Source of the DNA: Chondrosia reniformis
Taxonomy: Eukaryota > Porifera > Demospongiae > Chondrillida > Chondrillidae
Assembly (NCBI GenBank): GCA_947172415.1
Contig: OX359190.1
Location: 2,232,001 to 2,296,000 of the forward strand
Length of the DNA: 64,000 nucleotides
Direction: 5' to 3'
Numbering within the stretch: position 1 is the stretch's first letter; each line of letters begins with the position of its first letter. This document shows positions 47,713 through 59,600 of this stretch, one piece after another. Below the pieces are notes generated by a model. That model ran no database searches. It worked only from the letters and a program-made list of their open reading frames with translations, and was not told the DNA's origin. The position numbers and the translations under genes were made by a program.

Positions 47713-48397
47713 GTAGCGAAGGTTAGATAAAACGTATTTGTATACGTTCATGCTAAGTTTAAGCCAAAAGTGTTGCTATATATATTGATGTAAAGAAATA
47801 AAAGAAATTCGTTTAGACGACCGTAGTAAAACTGTGGTACTTTAAGCTTCGTCATCTCTGCTTATGTTTTCTATTACTTATCCATGTGTGTACGTGTGCA
47901 GGAGTGTAATTGGATACGTAGGGGTATATAATTGTCCATGTGTAGGAATAAGGAGTGCTATATTAAGCATGTTTAAATACAATCAAGTACTACACAGTGC
48001 AAGTTACAAATTTATACACGGATGCAAGTGACTCCCAAGATAATCACACTGAGGTATACAATATAATACGGATGCAAATGACTCCCAAAATAATCACAAT
48101 CAGGTATATTAAACGCTACAAGACTTTAGCCACACTGAAAAACTGCTGCATACAGAGTAGTAGTCTCTACAGATCATATAAGGTTAAACGCATGGCCTTC
48201 CAATTACCTTTTCACACCTTAGTATAGACTGAAGATGATGCATCTGCATGCCATTATCAGCAAAAATTCAAGTCTCAGGCAGGGGGTCTCAGCCAATAAT
48301 CACCGCAGATTTGACTTGCCTTGAGTGTGAGCTAGGAGTACCGTTGGTTGCTTGCATGCATTCACATAAACAACAGGGTGAGAGACAATTTGGTAAC
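47713..48397 (+). repeat. Left arm of long inverted repeat around the sulfotransferase gene
   Basis: From TTGTAGCGAAGGTTAGATAA to GAGAGACAATTTGGTAACT this is inverted at 52712-51239 with few mismatches. The left arm lacks about 200 bp that the right arm has. The near identity suggests recent origin or ongoing gene conversion. Confidence 0.88.
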
Positions 48398-48506
48398 TTG
48401 CACACAAGGGACATAAAGGCTGGGGCCTTTAATTTATTTCATGAACAATGTCCATATACACATATACACATGCATGTGTCACTCTAATATACAGTTATTA
48501 TTATTA

Positions 48507-48735
48507 TTATGAAAGGAGGATCCTCGAAGTGGAACATGGCTCGTTCACCCCATTAGTCTTCTCTGCAGCGGGTGGGATGGGCACAGCAGCAACAGTCACA
48601 TGCAAGAGATTAACATCCCTCCTGGCAGACAAGTATGTGCGTTCGCGGTGCACGTTCCACATCAAACAGGGCCTGCCGAACAACTGCCCTCTGTGGGTCT
48701 TAATTGATTTTGTGGATTTAGTGAGGGAATGACCC
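48507..48735 (+). pseudogene. Retroelement ORF remnant inside the inverted-repeat unit
   Basis: ERRILEVEHGSFTPLVFSAAG and GGMGTAATVTCKRLTSLLA resemble the C-terminal part of a widespread invertebrate retroelement polyprotein. It is probably the same family as the remnant at 43830-44370. The frame degrades after about 48650. Confidence 0.55.
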
Positions 48736-48963
48736 CCAACTGCTAAGTTAGAAACAGACTCATGTAACACTTAGTACTTTTATATACAAACATGTTTCAA
48801 GCTATTTACCATATCATCATTATTGTTGCCGAGTTCTGAAGTTTAATTAATACATTATTCTTATTTTGCTAAAGTATACTTATTTTGCCACCAACCCGTC
48901 AATCGCGTAATTTGTCGTTCCGTGTGCACATCTTTTATAAATTGTAGCAGTGTACGAACATCT

Positions 48964-50996
48964 ATGAAGTTCTATACTCGACTATTGCTCCTTACGGTTG
49001 GATTCCTTAGCTTTCTTGTCGTAATGCTTCTCTACGATTGTTCAATTGCAAGGCTTGAAGTTCAACCGGCTGTGATCAAGCAAGCTAAGGGACTTTGTGA
49101 AAAACAACTGTTTCACCTTGAAGTAAATGAAACCTCTTCCCAGCGACTTACTGCAATAACATCAGTTTCAGGAGCGAAAGTATCTTCATCTAAAGTAACT
49201 ACCACTTTGAATATAAACAACTACAATCCCTCTGCTGCTTCCACTATTCGTACAGGGCTTTCTGAAAAATATCAACTTAAAATACATCGATCATCTTCTA
49301 AAGCAGTTACTACATTGCAATCATTTACCAATGCGTCTGAAGTATTGAGCTACGTTCGTCCCTCCATTATTCATCCAAATATATGGAATCTACCGTACAT
49401 TCCAGCGAACTCCAAATTTCTCAAACTCACCCCCAAGCAAAAGCTTCTACCAATGTTGTTACCTAAACGTTTGATCGATGAAGTGAAATACTTTTCCTTC
49501 TTCATTGGACAGGGACGGGGCGGCACGACCATTGTAGGAATGCTGATGGATGCGCATCCCAACATGATTATCGCCACAGACTATTGCCTGTTTTTAAAGT
49601 GGCCCCAAGATGCAGACTATCACAGCAACAGGACACTCTTGTACACTGCGCTGCACCTTCAAAGTCGTGACATAGCGGATTGGATCCTGAAAATAAAGTT
49701 TAAAATGACGAGAGGTAACCACTGACGTTGACATTGTTTAGATATAAGCATTTCAAAACAGAAGATATGAATATGTATATATAGGATAGTATGTGCACTA
49801 GTCAAGGAGTATGGTAGTACCCTGTAAGATGAGAATGTAGATGTATGATGACCAAAGACCCAACTGAAAGTATTATCAACTTAAAATTGTTTGTTGTTAC
49901 GCTTGACTATTTTCAATCATTATAATAATCGAGTGTTACATTCTTCTCAGTGATCATTATTGTGCCCCTATCCCAATCTTGCACATTTGCTGTGTCTAAG
50001 GAATGTTTGTGTAAACTTCCACTACAGAATAATAGAGTCTGCTATATTATGAAAAATCTAAGATACCATTTTCCTACACAGGATCAAATTACAGGTTTCA
50101 TATGGTGTGAAATCTATTTAAAGGTGACCACTGACGTTGATAAGCTTATTTTTAAAAATGTTAACATGGCCAAAGACACTGTCCTAATGAAAGTATTACC
50201 TTAAAAGTGTTTGTTGTATATTTGATAGGTAATTCAGGTTGATCATATGTAGAGTGTTAGATTGTATTAGGCTCCAAAGTACACTGCTCCCAACTCCCTA
50301 ACTCAGATCTTCTACTTCTTCTCCCATAGCACCCAATAACTATATGGGACGATTCCAGAAAAAGGTGACTGTGATTGGAGAGAAGGAGGCAGGAACTGAC
50401 ACAGAGCTTTTTTGGAGGAACAGAACAGTATGGACAGCTGTGTTTAAAGAACTACAGATGACAGTACAAGTTCCTATTAAAGTGGTTCTAGTAGGTATTG
50501 CATACATGGCACTCTCACTGGTAATGTTTAATAAGTGGTTTATCACATTTTCTGTATTGTGTTATATTAGGTTGTGAGGAATCCTTATGACCAGATTGCC
50601 ACACTCACACGTATCGCTGTAGAGGAACATGAGGAAAGGGGCGAAAAGTTTAGACGATCCATTGACAGTGAACACTTAATAGAAGATGCTATTCGGAGGT
50701 TGTTTAACATAAGTATGCAGTCAGCACTTGATATTATAAACACCTTCAACCTGGATGTGCTCGAAGTGCATCTCCCTAATCTATCAGCCAATCCTCGTGA
50801 GGAAATTGGCAATTGGTGTAAATTCTTTGAAGTTGAGTGCTATGACTGGTATGTTGAAATGTGTATTGCCTACCTGTACAGTAAGACCCATCAGACTAGG
50901 CATACCCTGGTGTGGACACCAAGATTGAAGCAGATGGTTGCGGATAACATTAAGAGGTTTCCCTGGTACAAGGGATATACTTTTGACAGTGATTGA
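48964..50996 (+). CDS. Golgi-type membrane sulfotransferase, 3 exons
   Basis: Exons: 48964-49714, 50330-50490, 50571-50996 (TGA). They sum to 1338 nt, 445 residues, phases consistent. A short cytoplasmic start and a single N-terminal hydrophobic helix (residues ~6-24, LLLLTVGFLSFLVVMLL) give type II topology, then a Ser/Thr-rich stem. The 5'-phosphosulfate loop is at ~180-200 (FFIGQGRGGTTIVGMLMDAHP), with Gly-Gly in place of the usual Arg-Ser before the Thr pair. The 3'-phosphate motif begins at the start of exon 3 (VVRNPYDQIATLTR). Enzymes of this type transfer sulfate from PAPS to sugars or tyrosine in the Golgi; the acceptor here cannot be read. An in-frame start 14 codons upstream would need a non-ATG codon, so 48964 is chosen. 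The gene keeps introns and lies wholly between two near-identical inverted arms. Confidence 0.87.
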
Positions 50997-51238
50997 TTGT
51001 CCAACATTAGAATTTGTAATTTTATACTCAAGATTTTAATTTAATTTTCTTATAAAAGTGTATATATATATATATATGTAGCACTTTAATGTATAGACTA
51101 ATACATTGTTATGACACCACTGCAGTGTCCAGTATATAGAGGGTCTACTTTGTCTTGTTGGGGCGAGCCTTAGCGTTGGGTTCATTTTGGACCTAGTGCG
51201 TAGTATGGCTGGAAGCGCTATGTATGTATGTATGTATA

Positions 51239-52712
51239 GTTACCAAATTGTCTCTCACCCTGTTGTTTATGTGAATGCATGAAAGCAAGCAACGGTACTC
51301 CTAGCTCACACTCAAGGCAAGTCAAATCTGCGGTGATTATTGGCTGAGAACCCCTGCATGAGACTGGAATTTTTGCTGCTAATGGCATGCAGATGCATCA
51401 TCTTTAGTCTATACTAAGGTGTGAAAAGGTAATTGGAAGGCCATGCGTTTAACCTTATATGATCTGTAGAGACTACTACTCTGTATGCAGCAGTTGAGAA
51501 TTTCAGTGTGGCTAAAGTCTTGTAGCGTTTAATATACCTGATTGTGATTATTTTGGGAGTCATTTGCATCCGTATTATATTGTATACCTCAGTGTGATTA
51601 TCTTGGTAGTCACTTGCATCCGTGTATAAATTTGTAACTTGCACTGTGTAGTACTTGATTGTATTTAAACATGCTTAATATAACACTTCTTATTCATATA
51701 TATATATAATAACACACAGTCATATTCAAAAGACTTTTAAAATGCTCTAAATGAGGAAATAGGTACACAGGAGCCCATGGATGAATGTGTAGGCCTACAT
51801 GAATTTACTTGCACTGTATATAGAGTGGAATCTCATTATAGTGAAACTCGTTATCTCAACTCATCTCAACTCAACTCATGAGCTTGCACGCACGCATATT
51901 TATCCAAATCCACCCCTACGTATCCAATTACACTCCTGCACACGTACACACATGGATAAGTAATAGAAAACATAAGCAGATTATGACGGAGCTTAAAGTA
52001 CCACAGTTTTACTACGGTCGTCTAAACGAATTTCTTTTATTTCTTTACATCAATATATATGTTCCGCGCTTTCTATGGATTTGCGCAATCTATAGAATGC
52101 GCAACGCAATCTAGGAATTCCTACAATGCGTGCCAATCTATAGATTGTTGCGCATTCTACAGAAAGTGCACGTTCGATTCTATAGAAATTAGTATACTTT
52201 CGATTCTATAGAAAGAGTATACGTTCGATTCTATAGAAAGAGTATACGTTCGATTCTATAGAAATTAGTATACGTTCGATTCTATAGAAAGAGTATACGT
52301 TCGATTCTACAGAAAGGACACGTTCGATTCTATAGAAAGAGTATACGTTCGATTCTACAGAAAGGACATGCATGTTCGATTCTATAGAAAGAGTATACTT
52401 TCGATTCTATAGAAAGAGTAGCACGTTCGATTCTATATATAGAAAAACGCTAGATTGGTGTGCTAATAGCGAAAGGTATATATGCACAAAGAGAGACTCT
52501 TAATTCCTATAGAATCGAACGTGCACTTTCTATAGAATGCGCAACAATCTATAGATTGGCACGCATTGTAGGAATTCCTAAATTGCGTTGCGCATTCTAT
52601 AGATTGCGCCAATCCACAGAAAGCGCGGAACATATATAGCAACACTTTTGGCTTAAACTTAGCATGAACGTATACAAATACGTTTTATCTAACCTTCGCT
52701 ACAATTCGCTTA
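51239..52712 (-). repeat. Right arm of long inverted repeat, with nested insertion
   Basis: Inverted copy of 47713-48397. It contains an extra ~200 bp (about 51690-51890) and a nested foldback element at 52061-52631. Confidence 0.88.
52061..52631. mobile_element. Foldback element with ~125-bp inverted ends and 6-bp target duplication
   Basis: Ends GTTCCGCGCTTTCT and AGAAAGCGCGGAAC, flanked by ATATAT on both sides (52055-52060 and 52632-52637). Arms of about 125 bp match with few differences. The middle (52178-52440) is a tandem of ~25-bp units around GTTCGATTCTATAGAA. No coding capacity. The empty site is visible in the left arm at about 47783, which lacks the element. Confidence 0.88.
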
Positions 52713-53659
52713 TTCGGTAGCTCCTTCTCGTAGGAGAGCGTCGACTTGTCATAGCCGTTCTCGAAAGGGTGATCTTCTTTAGCAACGAGTCGGTGACGTT
52801 TACGCAACGTCACATGATTCACAAAATGTGTGTACGGAGCGACATACGAAGGTGTTGGTGACGCAATAGAAGAACATCACAATACATCACCAGCTTGCGC
52901 AATCGTAACTTTGAATTCTTCATTATATCTTGATTATTTTGCTCATTTAATTAAGCAAAACTTCACCAGACGTTTCTTATACACATGTACCATGATATAT
53001 GTTGATTTCACAGTTATCTGACAAATTGAAATTTTTTATTAATATAACACATGGTTTGCATATAAATTTCCCATAGGTTTTCTATAGTCCTATGGCCTTT
53101 TATATGCAGACTTTGTCCTCCGTTTTCTAACAAACGGAGACCTGAATAAAAAATCCCTTCTTTTAAAATGAGTTTTATACCCTAAACTTTTTGATGATAT
53201 GCCCATTTTGTTTCTAGGTCCTTTCTTGGAGCCATATGAATTATTTAATTAATTATTTATTTATTTAGATTACCTTAGTATATTGTAACTTGCACTGTAT
53301 ATATTATTGTAACTTGCACTGTATATATATATTTAACTGCTTATATATAATGGTTTAACTTCTTATATCAATCATATATACTCCATTGCCAGGGCAACCG
53401 CCTGTCTTTAAATTTTGCTACACGCCCTCGTGACTCGTATGTATAAAACCCATATACACCTCAGCGCCGTGGTATAACTAATACTAATATACATACAGGA
53501 AATGTTTTATATTATTTATACACAAGTAAATCAGAATTACAAGTCTCAACGGTTACAAACATTCCAGTGGTTAGCTTAACAAAGTTACGTACGTACGGTG
53601 ACGGTAGGTCATTGTTATTATTTAAATAGTTAAACTTTAAGAGAAAAGTTTCATTTGAG
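52713..53659. other. Intergenic region between the inverted repeat and the minus-strand gene
   Basis: Contains a perfect CRE-like inverted repeat, GTGACGTT (52793-52800) and AACGTCAC (52806-52813), and duplicated TGTAACTTGCACTGTATAT at 53283-53325. The 3' UTR of the minus-strand gene occupies the right part. No gene is seen. Confidence 0.5.
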
Positions 53660-56600
53660 CTAAGTTGTCATCTCTGGTGGCAGCTCAAAGTCACTGGAAT
53701 CATCAGCATGCACCGACTGGACTTCAACTATACTCGGAAACTGTATAGTGTTCTCATCCCCAGACACATCAACATGACCTGTAGAGAAAGTATGAAAATA
53801 ATTGCTATATTCATTACAGTACTTTATGTTCTAGTCATAGTAGATATATTTGGTGCATACAGTACTTTTTGGGTTGGCTGTCCAGACCAGACATTGCAAT
53901 CGGTAACTCGTAACTACCATTTGAACAAACTTTCCCACTAGAATGACATCACCATGCATACGGAGATAACCTTGATGATGCAATGTCCTATCTGGATAAC
54001 TGACCAATAAAAGTGTCTGAAGGTAGGAGTTATTGCGCAATAGCTCAGCCTTGGGTTACATAAACAATAAACAATCAATAAACAGGACGCCTCAATGTGT
54101 AGATCTCCCTCAAATTGTATAAACTGACACAATTTAAGAAAGTTTCTAAAATAGGTGATTGCGACATACGTATATATAAATAGAAGCGTATCTATGATAT
54201 CACTTACTCATACGTATCTTTGAACCTAAACCATAATCATAAAAGTATGTATGTAGAATTGTAAGTCTACATACAGTCGATCGTTTTTCTGCCATTCTCT
54301 GAAACTTTCTTAATCTACTCCTCAATTGTCGGATAATAAAGGTTAAAAAATATACACACACCTAAATCCGTATCGGAAAATAGTGTCGGATATGGATAAA
54401 CTGAGGTCGGATAACAAGGGCCTAAAGTATTACGGGGAATACAATTTAGATCAGTTTCAGTCGATTTCGTTCGATTAAATAAGGTTGTCGGTAAAGTCAA
54501 GGTCGGTTAAACCAGGGCCCACTGTATATGTACATATAATGTTTAACTATCAAAACATGTGAAAATGTTAACTTTATGTATACACGGGTTCTAAAATTCA
54601 ACTTTGTAAAATACATGAATGATATCATTCCTTACCATGTTCTGACATAATACTCTCGGGTTTGACTGTCGGATCCGTCACCTCCATGTGGTTGGATCCC
54701 GAGTGCTCACTGCCCACCATGCTGTCCATTATCGGGAGTAGGCTGTGAAAGGCTGGCCCAATCATCCATTTGGGGAGGTTGTATGGTGGGCGTGACGTGG
54801 AGGCGGAGCCTTCTACTCGCTCCCTCTTTATGTTGACAGTAGCACCTGGCTTGCGTAGCTTCTCAAGACGACCGTCAATCTTTTGAATAAACTGGTTCAA
54901 AACTACACATACATACGGGAATAAAAGACAACATTCTACTAGTACATATATCAAGTACACAAGGAAGACTCTATTCTACTAGTACATATATCAAGTACAC
55001 AGGGAGACTCTATTCTACTAGTACATATATCAAGTACACAGGAAGACTCTATTCTACTAGTACATATATCAAGTACACAAGGAAGACTCTATTCTACTAG
55101 TACATATATCAAGTACACAGGGAAGACTCTATTCTACTAGTACATATATCAAGTACACAAGGAAGACTCTATTCTACTAGTACATATATCAAGTACACAA
55201 GGAAGACTCTATTCTACTAGTACATATATCAAGTACACAAGGAAGACTCTATTCTACTAGTACATATATCAAGTACACAAGGAAGACTCTATTCTACTAG
55301 TACATATATCAAGTACACAGGAAGACTCTATTCTACTAGTACATATATCAAGTACACAGGGAGACTCTATTCTACTAGTACATATATCAAGTACACAAGG
55401 AAGACTCTATTCTACTAGTACATATATCAAGTACACAAGGAAGACTCTATTCTACTAGTACATATATCAAGTACACAAGGAAGACTCTATTCTACTAATA
55501 CATATATCAAGTACACAGGAAGACTCTATTCTACTAGTACATATATCAAGTACACAGGGAGACTCTATTCTACTAGTACATATATCAAGTACACAGGGAG
55601 ACTCTATTCTACTAATACATATATCAAGTACACAAGGAAGACTCTATTCTACTAGTACATATATCAAGTACACAAGGAAGACTCTATTCTACTAATACAT
55701 ATATCAAGTACACAAGGAAGACTCTATTCTACTAGTACATATATCAAGTACACAGGAAGACTCTATTCTACTAGTACATATATCAAGTACACAGGGAAGA
55801 CTCTATTCTACTAGTACATATATCAAGTACACAGGAAGACTCTATTCTACTAGTACATATATCAAGTACACAAGGAAGACTCTATTCTACTAGTACATAT
55901 ATCAAGTACACAGGGAGACTCTATTCTACTAGTACATATATCAAGTACACAAGGAAGACTCTATTCTACTAGTACATATATCAAGTACACAAGGAAGACT
56001 CTATTCTACTAGTACATATATCAAGTACACAGGGAGACTCTATTCTACTAGTACATATATCAAGTACACAAGGAAGACTCTATTCTACTAGTACATATAT
56101 CAAGTACACAGGGAGACTCTATTCTACTAGTACATATATCAAGTACACAGGGAGACTCTATTCTACTAGTACATATATCAAGTACACAGGAAGACTCTAT
56201 TCTACTAGTACATATATCAAGTACACAAGGAAGACTCTATTCTACTAGTACATATATCAAGTACACAAGGAAGACTCTATTCTACTAGTACATATATCAA
56301 GTACACAGGGAGACTCTATTCTACTAGTACATATATCAAGTACACAAGGAAGACTCTATTCTACTAGTACATATATCAAGTACACAAGGAAGACTCTATT
56401 CTACTAGTACATATATCAAGTACACAAGGAAGACTCTATTCTACTAATACATATATCAAGTACACAAGGAAGACTCTATTCTACTAGTACATATATCAAG
56501 TACACAGGAAGACTCTATTCTACTAGTACATATATCAAGTACACAGGAAGACTCTATTCTACTAGTACATATATCAAGTACACAGGGAAGACTCTATTCT

Positions 56601-59600
56601 ACTAGTACATATATCAAGTACACAGGAAGACTCTATTCTACTAGTACATATATCAAGTACACAGGGAGACTCTATTCTACTAGTACATATATCAAGTACA
56701 CAAGGAAGACTCTATTCTACTAGTACATATATCAAGTACACAGGAAGACTCTATTCTACTAGTACATATATCAAGTACACAGGGAGACTCTATTCTACTA
56801 GTACATATATCAAGTACACAAGGAAGACTCTATTCTACTAGTACATATATCAAGTACACAGGAAGACTCTATTCTACTAGTACATATATCAAGTACACAG
56901 GAAGACTCTATTCTACTAGTACATATATCAAGTACATAAGGAAGACTCTATTCTACTAGTACATATATCAAGTACACAGGAAGACTCTATTCTACTAGTA
57001 CATATATCAAGTACACAAGGAAGACTCTATTCTACTAGTACATATATCAAGTACACAAGGAAGACTCTATTCTACTAGTACATATATCAAGTACACAAGG
57101 AAGACTCTATTCTACTAGTACATATATCAAGTACACAAGGAAGACTCTATTCTACTAATACATATATCAAGTACACAAGGAAGACTCTATTCTACTAGTA
57201 CATATATCAAGTACACAGGAAGACTCTATTCTACTAGTACATATATCAAGTACACAGGGAAGACTCTATTCTACTAGTACATATATCAAGTACACAGGGA
57301 GACTCTATTCTACTAGTACATATATCAAGTACACAGGAAGACTCTATTCTACTAGTACATATATCAAGTACACAAGGAAGACTCTATTCTACTAGTACAT
57401 ATATCAAGTACACAGGAAGACTCTATTCTACTAGTACATATATCAAGTACACAGGGAAGACTCTATTCTACTAGTACATATATCAAGTACACAAGGAAGA
57501 CTCTATTCTACTAGTACATATATCAAGTACACAGGAAGACTCTATTCTACTAGTACATATATCAAGTACACAAGGAAGACTCTATTCTACTAGTACATAT
57601 ATCAAGTACACAGGAAGACTCTATTCTACTAGTACATATATCAAGTACACAGGGAAGACTCTATTCTACTAGTACATATATCAAGTACACAAGGAAGACT
57701 CTATTCTACTAGTACATATATCAAGTACACAGGAAGACTCTATTCTACTAGTACATATATCAAGTACACAGGGAGACTCTATTCTACTAGTACATATATC
57801 AAGTACACAGGAAGACTCTATTCTACTAGTACATATATCAAGTACACAAGGAAGACTCTATTCTACTAGTACATATATCAAGTACACAGGAAGACTCTAT
57901 TCTACTAGTACATATATCAAGTACACAAGGAAGACTCTATTCTACTAGTACATATATCAAGTACACAGGAAGACTCTATTCTACTAGTACATATATCAAG
58001 TACACAGGGAAGACTCTATTCTACTAGTACATATATCAAGTACACAAGGAAGACTCTATTCTACTAGTACATATATCAAGTACACAGGAAGACTCTATTC
58101 TACTAGTACATATATCAAGTACACAAGGAAGACTCTATTCTACTAGTACATATATCAAGTACACAAGGAAGACTCTATTCTACTAGTACATATATCAAGT
58201 ACACAGGGAAGACTCTATTCTACTAGTACATATATCAAGTACACAGGAAGACTCTATTCTACTAGTACATATATCAAGTACACAAGGAAGACTCTATTCT
58301 ACTAGTACATATATCAAGTACACAGGAAGACTCTATTCTACTAGTACATATATCAAGTACACAAGGAAGACTCTATTCTACTAGTACATATATCAAGTAC
58401 ACAAGGAAGACTCTATTCTACTAGTACATATATCAAGTACACAGGGAAGACTCTATTCTACTAGTACATATATCAAGTACACAGGGAGACTCTATTCTAC
58501 TAGTACATATATCAAGTACACAGGGAGACTCTATTCTACTAATACATATATCAAGTACACAAGGAAGACTCTATTCTACTAGTACATATATCAAGTACAC
58601 AAGGAAGACTCTATTCTACTAGTACATATATCAAGTACACAGGGAGACTCTATTCTACTAGTACATATATCAAGTACACAGGAAGACTCCATTCTACTAG
58701 TACATATATCAAGTACACAGGGAAGACTCTATTCTACTAGTACATATATCAAGTACACAAGGAAGACTCTATTCTACTAGTACATACGTATATCAAGTAC
58801 ACAAGGAAGACTCTATTCTACTAGTACATATATCAAGTACACAAGGAAGACTCTATTCTACTAGTACATATATCAAGTACACAGGGAGACTCTATTCTAC
58901 TAATACATATATCAAGTACACAGGGAGACTCTATTCTACTAATACATATATCAAGTACACAAGGAAGACTCTATTCTACTAGTACATATATCAAGTACAC
59001 AAGGAAGACTCTATTCTACTAGTACATATATCAAGTACACAAGGAAGACTCTATTCTACTAGTACATATATCAAGTACACAGGGAAGACTCTATTCTACT
59101 AGTACATATATCAAGTACACAGGGAAGACTCTATTCTACTAGTACATATATCAAGTACACAAGGAAGACTCTATTCTACTAGTACATATATCAAGTACAC
59201 AAGGAAGACTCTATTCTACTAGTACATATATCAAGTACACAGGGAGACTCTATTCTACTAGTACATATATCAAGTACACAGGAAGACTCCATTCTACTAG
59301 TACATATATCAAGTACACAGGGAAGACTCTATTCTACTAGTACATATATCAAGTACACAAGGAAGACTCTATTCTACTAGTACATACGTATATCAAGTAC
59401 ACAAGGAAGACTCTATTCCACTAGTACATATATCAAGTACACAGGAAGACTCTATTCTACTAGTACATATATCAAGTACACAAGGAAGACTCTATTCTAC
59501 TAGTACATATATCAAGTACACAAGGAAGACTCTATTCTACTAGTACATATATCAAGTACACAAGGAAGACTCTATTCTACTAGTACATATATCAAGTACA

